64,000 bases of DNA, taken from the NCBI RefSeq assembly GCF_900637515.1, contig NZ_LR134375.1:827952-891951 (forward strand). Reading direction: 5' to 3'. The position numbers and the translations under genes were made by a program. This stretch comes from Veillonella dispar. Lineage in GTDB: Bacteria > Bacillota > Negativicutes > Veillonellales > Veillonellaceae. Numbering within the stretch: position 1 is the first letter of the stretch; the number at the start of each line of letters is the position of its first letter. The notes beneath the pieces were generated by a model that did no database searches, was not told the DNA's origin, and saw only the letters and a list, made by a program, of their open reading frames with translations. Shown piece by piece: positions 45,155-53,755 of this stretch.

Positions 45155-45728
45155 ATATATTAATCTAATGCCTCGATCGTTACGTTGGCATAGTTTATGG
45201 CACAGATATCGTTATTATCTATATGGCATAAGTATTGTATACGTAATAGTAGGATTAATAGCTATAGGTTGGTGTTGGTCTAGTTATAAACAGTATAAGA
45301 CTGAAAAAGCAGAACTATTGACTTTATTGGAAAATTCGCAGTATCAGTCAATTGGAAAACAGTATGAGGATATAGTATCAGTTAAAAATAAAATACTTAA
45401 GAATAGTTCTGGGAGAAATAAAAAACCTATTTTTCAAAATACTATCGTTTTATATGTCCTTGATATAGCTATGGGACAAGGAATCAGTTTACAACACCTT
45501 AATATAAAGGATGAACATATTAGTGTAGATGGTATAGGCCATAGTGATGAAGCATGTCGTAAATTTATAGCTAGTCTTCAACAAAGGTTAATTGGAATGG
45601 ATTGTCATGGAACAGTTAAAGCAGATCAAGGTATATATACATTCCATATGGAAGGATCTAAAGGAGAGCACAACATATCCAGTAGAGAAGATAGTAATGA
45701 GCATACTAGTGTGGGGCATCATCATTAG
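45138..45728 (+). CDS. pilN: PilN-like membrane protein
   Basis: A bitopic protein of about 196 residues. The N-terminal YINLMPRSLRW carries the INLMP motif by which PilN binds PilM. A membrane helix follows (YLYGISIVYVIVGLIAIGWCW), then a coiled coil (about 55-90) and a small alpha/beta domain. The start is uncertain: TTG 45138 follows AAGGGGG inside pilM; TTG 45108 is possible. It overlaps pilM by about 17 bp and the next gene by 32 bp. Confidence 0.75.
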   Translation: MAWDGRYINLMPRSLRWHSLWHRYRYYLYGISIVYVIVGLIAIGWCWSSYKQYKTEKAELLTLLENSQYQSIGKQYEDIVSVKNKILKNSSGRNKKPIFQNTIVLYVLDIAMGQGISLQHLNIKDEHISVDGIGHSDEACRKFIASLQQRLIGMDCHGTVKADQGIYTFHMEGSKGEHNISSREDSNEHTSVGHHH

Positions 45729-46125
45729 TATCTCACTATATGGATATATAAGCTTAGATCACAAAGCGACTCATTTGAAAGAACGACAAGAAAATTATGT
45801 TATCCAAATGCAGGTTGAGTCAGATTATATCGCATCTAAGGAAGCAAAATTACTAGCGTCTTTTACAGAAAATAAGCTGTCGAACACAAGTTCTAATACT
45901 AGTGTTTTTGAGTCTTTGCAAGGAGAACCATTAATGATTGTTAGTACTGATGAGCATGAAGGTGTATTAGAGTTAAATTTATTAGGAAGCACAGAACGCC
46001 TAATCAACTGGATTAATACTGTTGAAGCAAAAGACCCTTCACGCCGTATAGAAATAGAGGACATAGAACGAAAAGGCAATGTTGTGTATGTACATTGTGC
46101 AGTAAAACCGACTATAAGGTCTTAA
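45697..46125 (+). CDS. pilO: PilO-like membrane protein
   Basis: A 142-residue protein with a membrane helix at residues 2-20 (SILVWGIIISISLYGYI), a coiled coil (LKERQENYVIQMQVESDYIASKEAKLL) and a C-terminal ferredoxin-like part (GVLELNLLGSTERLINWINTVE, RRIEIEDIERKGNVVYVHC). That layout and place are those of PilO, the periplasmic partner of PilN, though shorter than usual. It is the last gene of the operon, before a terminator; no pilP or pilQ follows. Confidence 0.68.
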   Translation: MSILVWGIIISISLYGYISLDHKATHLKERQENYVIQMQVESDYIASKEAKLLASFTENKLSNTSSNTSVFESLQGEPLMIVSTDEHEGVLELNLLGSTERLINWINTVEAKDPSRRIEIEDIERKGNVVYVHCAVKPTIRS

Positions 46126-46154
46126 TATATATTCTTTTATAGTAATATTAATAG

Positions 46155-46196
46155 AGACAGATTATAGATTGTTATTCTATAGTCTGTCTTTGTTTT
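46155..46196 (+). terminator. Rho-independent terminator of the pilus operon
   Basis: A 13-bp stem with one G-T pair (46155-46167 with 46177-46189), 9-base loop, followed by TTTGTTTTTG. Confidence 0.85.
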
Positions 46197-46250
46197 TGTT
46201 GCATTTTATAGTACAATGAAGGATATGAAATAATAAGGGGCACATAACAG

Positions 46251-47165
46251 ATGATAATAAAACGAAATATTATGCTCATCGGTTCTATGGGGAGTGGCAA
46301 GAGCCATTTCGGTCGTAATCTTGCGGAACGCAAGGGATGGCAATTTGTAGATACCGATCGCGTATTAGAAGGTCGTTTTGGGTTGCCTATTGCTGAAATA
46401 TTCAAGAAAATTGGGGAAAAAGCATTCCGACGTGCAGAAATGGATGTACTGAAAAAGGTTTGCTTATATCACGAAGCAGTCATCTCCGTAGGTGGTAATT
46501 TTCCCATTGAACATCGCACATTAAAGATATTGAAGAAATATTCTTATATCATTGGTATCCGAGCTGCACAATTTCGCATTGTCAGTCGTGTGAATCGCCG
46601 TATTGGGAAACGGCCAACCATGGATTATAACAATGTTCATGCCTTTGTACATGCTATGATACAATCCTGGAAACCGGTGTATAAGCAGTGTGATTTTGTA
46701 CTAGATACAACAAATGGTCGGACCTATGATTTTATGCAACGTATTGAGGATGAGTTAGTTACCTCAGGTGTTCAATTTAAAGCAAGACGTCAACCCAATG
46801 ATACGGAAAATAGAGATGGTAAAGAGCCATCTCAAGAATTACAATTTAATAATTTTCTAAGAAATAAATTAGATAATCCCAGCTTATCTAAAACACAATG
46901 CTTTAATAAACGGATTTCTAATGATACAGAAACTAAGCAAATAGTCTTAAAAAAAGAACCATCTAATAAGGCAGTTTCTTATAAAGCTGGTAATGACAAA
47001 CATCGCAAACATAAGAAATCTAATCAAGCGGTTACAGGACATAAGAAAGAAACTATATCCAAACAACGTACACCACAAGGGGGTAATGGATATGAGAAGA
47101 ATCGCAATACTAACAAGCGGCGGAGACGCACCTGGAATGAACGCCGCCATAAGAGCGCTAACTAG
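46251..47165 (+). CDS. Shikimate kinase-like protein with a long basic C-terminal tail
   Basis: The first 172 or so residues are a shikimate kinase domain: Walker A GSMGSGKS (11-18), the shikimate-site DTD (34-36), GEKAFRRAE (55-63) and lid GKRPTMD. The substrate-side GGG motif is altered to VGGNFP, so activity is likely but not certain. Residues 173-304 form a Lys/Arg/Asn/Thr-rich, low-complexity tail not found in normal AroK. The last 74 bp overlap pfkA in another frame. It follows the pilus terminator and shares its message with pfkA. It may be AroK or a diverged relative. Confidence 0.8.
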   Translation: MIIKRNIMLIGSMGSGKSHFGRNLAERKGWQFVDTDRVLEGRFGLPIAEIFKKIGEKAFRRAEMDVLKKVCLYHEAVISVGGNFPIEHRTLKILKKYSYIIGIRAAQFRIVSRVNRRIGKRPTMDYNNVHAFVHAMIQSWKPVYKQCDFVLDTTNGRTYDFMQRIEDELVTSGVQFKARRQPNDTENRDGKEPSQELQFNNFLRNKLDNPSLSKTQCFNKRISNDTETKQIVLKKEPSNKAVSYKAGNDKHRKHKKSNQAVTGHKKETISKQRTPQGGNGYEKNRNTNKRRRRTWNERRHKSAN

Positions 47166-48051
47166 AAAAGCCATTCATGAAGGCTTTGAAGTTTTCGGTA
47201 TTGAACGTGGCTATTTAGGTATTATGGAAGAACAATTTGTTCCTTTAGCAAACCGTTCTGTAGGTGGTATTATTACTCAAGGCGGTACCATGCTAAAAAC
47301 AGCTCGTTTTCCTGAGTTTCAAAATGAAGATGTTCAGCGTAAAGCTTACGATATTTTGAAAGCTCATAATATTGATCACCTTATTGTTATCGGTGGCGAT
47401 GGTTCTATGCGAGGCGCTATGAGTTTAGCTAAGCTTGGCATGTCTACAATGACAATTCCATGCACCATAGATAATGATATGGGTGGTACTCAATATACTA
47501 TAGGCTTTGATACGGCGCTTAATACTGTAGTTGATGCGGTTGGAAGAATTCGTGATACATCTAATTCCCATGAACGGGTAGCCATTGTAGAGGTAATGGG
47601 TCGTAAAGCAGGTCATATTGCACTTAAAGCTGGCCTTGCCTGTGGTGCTGAAATTGTACTCGTTCCTGAAAATCCTATGCCTTTACATGAGGTCTGTCGT
47701 CATTTAAAGGAAACACAGATTCGGGGTAAAGAATATAGTGTGATACTCGTTGCTGAAGGTGCATATAATAGTGGAGAAGTAAAATCCTTCATTAAGGAGC
47801 ATACGGAATTTGATCCAAGTTTGACTGTATTAGGATATTTACAACGCGGTGGCGGTCCTTCTGCATTCGATGCTATTTTATCGGCACGTATGAGTGAAAC
47901 TTGTATTGAGTTATTGATGAATGGTACAGATAATCGACTAATTGGATATATTGATGGTCACATTCGTGCTATTTCCTATCAAGAGGCTGAAAGTCTTGTA
48001 TTTCCTATTAATGAAAAGGATTATACATTATTATCTATATTAAGCAGTTAA
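47092..48051 (+). CDS. pfkA: 6-phosphofructokinase, ATP-type signature with Cys at position 124
   Basis: PfkA phosphorylates fructose-6-phosphate. The protein has exactly the usual 319 residues: AILTSGGDAPGMNAAIR at the start, GGDGS at 101-105 with Gly104 (ATP rather than diphosphate type), TIDNDM with catalytic Asp127, and VEVMGRKAGHIA. Position 124, Gly in ATP enzymes and Lys in diphosphate enzymes, is Cys here (IPCTIDND), and the usual GTD is GTQ at about 132-134. AAGGGGG sets ATG 47092, inside the shikimate kinase gene. A terminator follows. Confidence 0.93.
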   Translation: MRRIAILTSGGDAPGMNAAIRALTRKAIHEGFEVFGIERGYLGIMEEQFVPLANRSVGGIITQGGTMLKTARFPEFQNEDVQRKAYDILKAHNIDHLIVIGGDGSMRGAMSLAKLGMSTMTIPCTIDNDMGGTQYTIGFDTALNTVVDAVGRIRDTSNSHERVAIVEVMGRKAGHIALKAGLACGAEIVLVPENPMPLHEVCRHLKETQIRGKEYSVILVAEGAYNSGEVKSFIKEHTEFDPSLTVLGYLQRGGGPSAFDAILSARMSETCIELLMNGTDNRLIGYIDGHIRAISYQEAESLVFPINEKDYTLLSILSS

Positions 48052-48058
48052 AACTATT

Positions 48059-48085
48059 AATGACCCGCAAGGGTCATTTTCTTTT
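48059..48085 (+). terminator. Rho-independent terminator after pfkA
   Basis: AATGACCC pairs with GGGTCATT around a GCAA tetraloop (48059-48078), followed by TTCTTTT, seven bases after the pfkA stop. Confidence 0.9.
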
Positions 48086-48114
48086 ATCATCAATTATTCA
48101 TTAATGAAATTATA

Positions 48115-48143
48115 TTGCATAAAAGTAATTGGTATTGTATAAT
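48115..48143 (+). promoter_or_regulatory. Promoter of the MacAB-type exporter genes
   Basis: TTGCAT (48115-48120), 17-bp spacer, TATAAT (48138-48143). About 75 bp of leader follows before the first start codon. Confidence 0.7.
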
Positions 48144-48218
48144 TTAAAATTACTAATAGTATTGTTAGGAACGATACATGTTGTGCCAATATCTTCGTTT
48201 TAATATAAGGAGATTATA

Positions 48219-49301
48219 ATGAAAGAATTTTTACAAAAGCATCGTAAACGCATTATTGCAGGTGCTGTTGTTCTTTGTGTTCTTGGTGGTGGTACATACT
48301 ACTACATGCATAGCGAAGGTTCTAAGCAAACACAAAACTTATATACTACTGGTAAGGTAGAAAAGGGTGATGTAAAAACTAGTATTAGTGCAACTGGTAC
48401 TATTAACCCTGTCAATTATGTAGACGTTTCTACGAATGTGGCTGGTAAGCTTGAAAAAGTCTTAGTAAAAGAGAATGATCAAGTTACAGCTGGTCAAGTT
48501 ATTGCTTATATTGATACACGTCAATTGCAAGCCTCTGCAGATGATGCACGAGCTGCATTAGCTAAGGCAGAACTTGATATGAATCGTTATAAAGCATTAG
48601 CAGACCAAAATGCTATCGCTCAACAAACCTATGATGATTCTGTAACATCTTATGAACGTGCAAAATCTACGTATGACCGGGCAGCAGCAGATTTAAGCGA
48701 TGCTACAATTACAGCACCAATGTCTGGCACTGTTATAGGCACACCATTGAAAGCTGGTCAAACTATCAGTACTGGTATTTCTACACAAATGATTATCGCT
48801 ACTATTGCAGATTTAAGTGACTTAGAAATTTACTTAACTGTAGATGAAACAGATATTGGTAGTATCAAACAAGGTGCTAAAGTAGAATTTACTGTAGACT
48901 CTAAACCAGGTGAAACTTTCACAGGCTACGTATCTGAAATCGCAAAGGGTACAAAAGGTAACATGGGTGCTACAAGCAACAGTGTTGTTTACTATACTGT
49001 AAAGGTTCAAATTCCTGAAAATATTTCCAACAACTTCTTACCATCTATGACGGCTCGTGCAACCATCTTTGGTGAAGATATTAAAAATACATTAGTAGTA
49101 CCTCTTACGGCAGTGCGTACAGATAAGCAAGGTGAATACGTATATGTTATTAAAGATGGTCAACCAGTACGTACAGCTGTTTCTACAGGTGTAACTGGGG
49201 ATACTAATGTACAAATTTTAAAAGGTTTATCTGAAGGTGATGAAATCATCGTAAGCGGTGATGTAACGGCACCTAAGAATAATAACCGTGGACCATTCTA
49301 A
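48219..49301 (+). CDS. Periplasmic adaptor (membrane fusion) protein, MacA/HlyD-like
   Basis: A 360-residue membrane fusion protein that would join an ABC transporter to an outer-membrane channel. A positively charged start (MKEFLQKHRKR) and one helix (about 12-29) anchor it. Then come the lipoyl half-motif (YVDVSTNVAGKLEKVLVKENDQVTAGQVIAYID), a short coiled-coil hairpin, the second lipoyl half (DATITAPMSGTVIGTPLKAGQTI), and a beta-barrel part ending EGDEIIVSG. It is followed by MacB-type ATPase and permease genes. Confidence 0.9.
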   Translation: MKEFLQKHRKRIIAGAVVLCVLGGGTYYYMHSEGSKQTQNLYTTGKVEKGDVKTSISATGTINPVNYVDVSTNVAGKLEKVLVKENDQVTAGQVIAYIDTRQLQASADDARAALAKAELDMNRYKALADQNAIAQQTYDDSVTSYERAKSTYDRAAADLSDATITAPMSGTVIGTPLKAGQTISTGISTQMIIATIADLSDLEIYLTVDETDIGSIKQGAKVEFTVDSKPGETFTGYVSEIAKGTKGNMGATSNSVVYYTVKVQIPENISNNFLPSMTARATIFGEDIKNTLVVPLTAVRTDKQGEYVYVIKDGQPVRTAVSTGVTGDTNVQILKGLSEGDEIIVSGDVTAPKNNNRGPF

Positions 49302-49313
49302 TAGTAGGTGAAT

Positions 49314-50036
49314 ATGAATCAAGCAGTAATCGATATACAAGGGATTACAAAGACCTATGTAAATGGTAAATTATCGGTGCCTGTTTTACATGGTATTGAT
49401 TTACAGGTCAATAAAGGCGAATTCGTATCTATTATGGGTCCTTCCGGTTCTGGTAAGTCTACCTTTATGAACATTCTTGGCTGTTTAGACAGACCAACGA
49501 CAGGTTCATACCGCCTTAATGGCGATGAGGTAGCTACTTTATCCGATGATGAATTGGCCTTTGTACGAAACAAACAAATAGGCTTTGTATTCCAAAGTTT
49601 TAACTTATTAACAAAATTGACAGCTTTAGAGAATGTGGCGCTCCCTATGATTTATGCAGGGATGGATAAAAAGTCACGTAATGAACGTGCCGCTGCATTG
49701 TTATCCTCTGTTGGCCTTGGGGATCGTATGGATCACTTGCCATCTGAGTTATCTGGTGGTCAGCGTCAACGTGTAGCCATAGCTCGCGCGTTAGCGAATA
49801 ATCCTGCTATCATCATGGCCGATGAACCGACAGGCAACCTTGACTCCAAGTCGACTATTGATGTTATGAATATCTTTAGAGGTCTCTATGATGAAGGGCG
49901 TACAATTATCCTCGTTACTCATGAACCTGAAATTGCAACCTATGCAAGTCGTAATGTAGTATTGCGCGATGGTTTGATTGTAGAGGACTCTCAAAATCTC
50001 AATATGACGCCTGTACAGGAGGTGCCACATGTATAA
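49314..50036 (+). CDS. ABC transporter ATP-binding protein, MacB/LolD type
   Basis: A 240-residue ATPase with Walker A GPSGSGKS (residues 42-49), signature LSGGQRQRVAIARAL, Walker B IIMADEPTGNLDS and switch His in ILVTHEPEIATYA. The RxxxIGFVFQSFNLL block and EPTGNLDS are typical of the MacB/LolD/FtsE group. ATG 49314 follows AGGTG; GTG 49308 is less likely. It overlaps the permease gene by eight bases. Confidence 0.93.
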   Translation: MNQAVIDIQGITKTYVNGKLSVPVLHGIDLQVNKGEFVSIMGPSGSGKSTFMNILGCLDRPTTGSYRLNGDEVATLSDDELAFVRNKQIGFVFQSFNLLTKLTALENVALPMIYAGMDKKSRNERAAALLSSVGLGDRMDHLPSELSGGQRQRVAIARALANNPAIIMADEPTGNLDSKSTIDVMNIFRGLYDEGRTIILVTHEPEIATYASRNVVLRDGLIVEDSQNLNMTPVQEVPHV

Positions 50037-51240
50037 AGAGAGTTTCTTAATGGCATGGGCATCCCTCATTGCTAATAAAATGCGTTCCATTTTAACCATG
50101 TTAGGCATTATTATCGGTGTAGCTGCCGTAATTGCCTTAGTATCCATTGGTAATGGTGTAAAGCAAGATATTCAAAACTCCATCTCTAGCTTAGGATCTA
50201 ATCTATTGATGGTTATGCCTGGGGCACCACGCACACCAGGGGTTCGACCTTCTGCAGGTTCTATGAAGTCTTTAAAGGTTTCTGATTACGAAGCGATTTC
50301 AAAATTGGATGGTGTGAAAGCTGCCAGTCCGATGACAAATGGTTCGTATGTAGTAATTTATCAAAATAAAAACTGGACCACTTCTGTATCTGGTGTTAGT
50401 TATAACTATTTAGATGTAAACAATTGGTCTATGAAATCTGGTCGCTTCTTATCTGAAAAGAATGTACAGAATCGTGAACGCGTCGCAGTAGTAGGTAAAA
50501 CAGTTGTTAAAAATCTATTTGGTGATGAAGATCCAGTAGGTGCAGAAATTCGTGTTAAAAACATTCCGTTCCGTATCATTGGTGTCCTTAATAGTAAGGG
50601 CAGTGGTGCTATGGGTAATGACCAAGATGATATGGTTGTTATCCCGTATACTACAGCCATGGAACGGGTAGAAGGTGTTGATTATCTTCGAATGATCTAC
50701 GTAGTAGGTAAGGATGAAAACGGTATCGATCGTTTACAATCCGATATTGAAAACCTATTGCGCGTACGTCATGGAATCAAGGATACTAATCTAGATGATT
50801 TCAATATTCAGAACATGAACTCTATCATGGAAACTATGGAGGAAACTACAGGAACATTAACATTATTCCTTGGCGCTGTAGCTGCTATCTCGCTCGTTGT
50901 TGGTGGTATCGGCATTATGAATATTATGCTCGTATCAGTAACAGAACGGACAAGAGAAATTGGGGTGCGTAAGGCTTTAGGTGCAACTTATAGTGTTATC
51001 GTTACACAGTTCCTTATCGAGGCTGTTGTTATCAGTCTGATGGGGGGCATCATAGGTATTGCACTCGGTATAGGGGCCTCTAAGTTAATTGGTATGGCTT
51101 CAGGCATGAGTACAGTTATATCTATACCAACTATTGTAATGTCTTTTGCCTTCTCTATGGCAATTGGTTTGATCTTTGGTATTTATCCAGCTCGCAAGGC
51201 GGCAAAACTCAATCCAATAGATGCATTACATTATGAATAG
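50029..51240 (+). CDS. ABC transporter permease, MacB type (FtsX domain)
   Basis: A 403-residue permease with one N-terminal helix (about 19-43, SILTMLGIIIGVAAVIALVSIG), a periplasmic MacB-PCD domain and three C-terminal helices (about 280-305, 328-350, 368-390) of the FtsX fold. RTREIGVRKALGAT and the end PARKAAKLNPIDALHYE are family hallmarks. With the two genes before it, it forms a MacAB-like tripartite exporter of unknown substrate; a TolC-like channel is not in the window. GGAGGTG precedes ATG 50029. Confidence 0.92.
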   Translation: MYKESFLMAWASLIANKMRSILTMLGIIIGVAAVIALVSIGNGVKQDIQNSISSLGSNLLMVMPGAPRTPGVRPSAGSMKSLKVSDYEAISKLDGVKAASPMTNGSYVVIYQNKNWTTSVSGVSYNYLDVNNWSMKSGRFLSEKNVQNRERVAVVGKTVVKNLFGDEDPVGAEIRVKNIPFRIIGVLNSKGSGAMGNDQDDMVVIPYTTAMERVEGVDYLRMIYVVGKDENGIDRLQSDIENLLRVRHGIKDTNLDDFNIQNMNSIMETMEETTGTLTLFLGAVAAISLVVGGIGIMNIMLVSVTERTREIGVRKALGATYSVIVTQFLIEAVVISLMGGIIGIALGIGASKLIGMASGMSTVISIPTIVMSFAFSMAIGLIFGIYPARKAAKLNPIDALHYE

Positions 51241-51301
51241 TCTTGAATTGTAAGTGTGTATTTTTAAGAACATACTAATAAATAGATAGAGTTATTCGCA
51301 T

Positions 51302-51352
51302 ATGGTGCGTTGCATGATACAATATGTATGATGTAACGCACCATTTTTATTA
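51302..51352 (+). terminator. Rho-independent terminator after the exporter genes
   Basis: ATGGTGCGTT (51302-51311) pairs with AACGCACCAT (51335-51344); the inner arms pair imperfectly. TTTTTATT follows. It lies 61 bp after the permease stop and just outside the insertion sequence. Confidence 0.88.
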
Positions 51353-51433
51353 TTGTCTTTAGACTGGTTCGCGACGTAGTCGCGAATCATAAAACCACCC
51401 GCTATGCGGGTGCGGCAACGAAAGTTATACAAA

Positions 51434-51500
51434 AAAATCACCTTGCTTAAGTATAATGTAGGTGTTCAAGCCGCATTATATACAAAAGAAAGGTGATTTT
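51434..51500 (+). promoter_or_regulatory. Inverted repeat that can hide the tnpA ribosome site
   Basis: AAAATCACCTT (51434-51444) is perfectly complementary to AAGGTGATTTT (51490-51500), which contains the ribosome site of tnpA. A TATAAT (51452-51457) lies between the arms, so only transcripts entering from outside would carry both arms. IS200 elements are known to sequester this site in RNA. Confidence 0.65.
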
Positions 51501-51502
51501 AT

Positions 51503-51964
51503 ATGGCAACAAAGACACAGAGCCTTGCGCACACAAAATGGTTATGCAAATACCACATAGTATTTACACCTAAGTATAGACGTAAAGTTATATATAATCA
51601 ATATAGAAATAGTTTACGTGAAATACTGAGACGTTTATGTGAATATAAGGGCGTCAAGATTATAGAGGGGGAGCTTATGGCAGATCATGTGCATATGCTA
51701 GTGTTAATTCCACCTAAAATATCAGTTTCATCTTTTATGGGATATCTAAAGGGTAAAAGTGCGCTAATGATGTTCGATAAACACGCAAACTTAAAGTATA
51801 AATTTGGAAATAGACACTTTTGGTCCGAGGGATATTATGTAAGTACGGTAGGATTAAATGAAGCTACCGTAAAAAAATATATACGTGAGCAAGAATTACA
51901 TGACCAAATGAAAGATAAACTTAGTGTAAAAGAATATGAGGACCCTTTTAAGGGTAGCAAGTAA
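51503..51964 (+). CDS. tnpA: IS200/IS605-family transposase TnpA (Y1, HUH)
   Basis: A 153-residue single-strand transposase. It has KYHIVFTPKYRRKVIY near the start, the HUH motif in MADHVHMLVLIPP, and the catalytic Tyr in the C-terminal helix (VKKYIREQELHDQ). The length is that of full-size IS200 transposases, with no frameshift or internal stop, so the copy may be active. AAGGTG precedes ATG 51503. Confidence 0.95.
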   Translation: MATKTQSLAHTKWLCKYHIVFTPKYRRKVIYNQYRNSLREILRRLCEYKGVKIIEGELMADHVHMLVLIPPKISVSSFMGYLKGKSALMMFDKHANLKYKFGNRHFWSEGYYVSTVGLNEATVKKYIREQELHDQMKDKLSVKEYEDPFKGSK

Positions 51965-52105
51965 TACATATCCCCTTTAAGGGGACCGTTACGAGTCAAT
52001 GGCTATGCGGCTTGAACGTAGTGAAAGCCAGCGCCTTTAGACGCTGGCCTAGTACTACGGGCTTATAGCCCGTGAGCAAACCACCCGTTTTACGGGTGGT
52101 CCTGA
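51965..52105 (+). other. Structured right end of the insertion sequence: four hairpins
   Basis: After tnpA come hairpins at 51972-51984 (CCCC/GGGG), 52027-52048, 52057-52073 and 52080-52100. The last resembles the left-end hairpin at 51396-51412 (both CCACCCG-based), as expected for TnpA recognition sites. The stretch 52005-52016 is the exact complement of 51465-51476 in the tnpA leader. Confidence 0.65.
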
Positions 52106-52222
52106 TGTTTGTACTGAGTTTTTTTGCAAGAACGCTCTAAATCATTTCATGCAAGTAATTTGTAATAAACGGGGTATGTAGATTACCTAATCTACGGGTA
52201 AGTATATTGAATGGAGAACCTT

Positions 52223-52687
52223 ATGGCTACAACATTGTTAGAATATTTCAACGAATTACGAAATCAGAATCCATTTTCTTGGGTAAAAGATTCTGAAATT
52301 ACAGCAGTTGAACCAGGTCATGCAGAAATGACCTTACAAACAAATGATACAGAGTATTGTAATTTCCGAGGGGATTTACATGGTGCCGTTTGTATTGGTT
52401 TAGCAGATAGTGTAATGGGGACCGCTTGTTTCACATTGGGCAAATCTGTTAGCACTATTGATCTTAATGGTAACTATGTGAAAGCTGTTAAGGGTGGTAC
52501 TGTATTGCGTGGTGTAGCCAATGTAGAGCATAATGGTAAAACAACTATGGTTGCTACAGCACGTATCTATAATGAATTAGGTGAACTTGTTCACTTGGCA
52601 CGTGGTACATTTTTTGTACTAGAAGAGAAGTCATTACCTGAATTACCATGGCGTTTTATTGAAGAAGACAACCCTGATTTGGTATAA
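52223..52687 (+). CDS. PaaI-family hotdog thioesterase
   Basis: A 154-residue acyl-CoA thioesterase-like protein of the hotdog fold. The key helix block reads GDLHGAVCIGLADSVMGTACF, matching the HGGxxxxLxDxxxG motif of the PaaI group, followed by TIDLNGNYVKAVKGGTVLRGVANVEHNGKTTMVATARIYNELG-type strands. Substrate unknown. ATG 52223 follows GGAGAA. It lies 36 bp before pheS with no terminator between, so it may share a message with pheST. Confidence 0.88.
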   Translation: MATTLLEYFNELRNQNPFSWVKDSEITAVEPGHAEMTLQTNDTEYCNFRGDLHGAVCIGLADSVMGTACFTLGKSVSTIDLNGNYVKAVKGGTVLRGVANVEHNGKTTMVATARIYNELGELVHLARGTFFVLEEKSLPELPWRFIEEDNPDLV

Positions 52688-52711
52688 TATAGTTTAGACT
52701 TTTAAATATAG

Positions 52712-53746
<1,035 letters not shown>

Positions 53747-53755
53747 GAGGAACTC

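Larger units (their letters stand above)
51361..52105 (+). mobile_element. IS200/IS605-family insertion sequence with tnpA only
   Basis: One Y1 transposase gene is flanked by subterminal hairpins and no terminal inverted repeats, as in the IS200 group. Left-end hairpins are TTCGCGAC/GTCGCGAA (51368-51386) and CACCCGC/GCGGGTG (51396-51412). Right-end hairpins include GCCAGCG/CGCTGGC (52027-52048), ACGGGC/GCCCGT (52057-52073) and ACCACCCGT/ACGGGTGGT (52080-52100). There is no tnpB. It lies between the exporter terminator and the thioesterase gene and breaks no recognisable gene. Exact ends cannot be set from one copy. Confidence 0.85.

Noticed and set aside
51361-52200. tnpB or a TnpB-guide RNA unit in the insertion sequence
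   Set aside because: No coding frame beyond tnpA exists in the element; the right-end hairpins are explained by transposase recognition, so a guide RNA claim would be unsupported.
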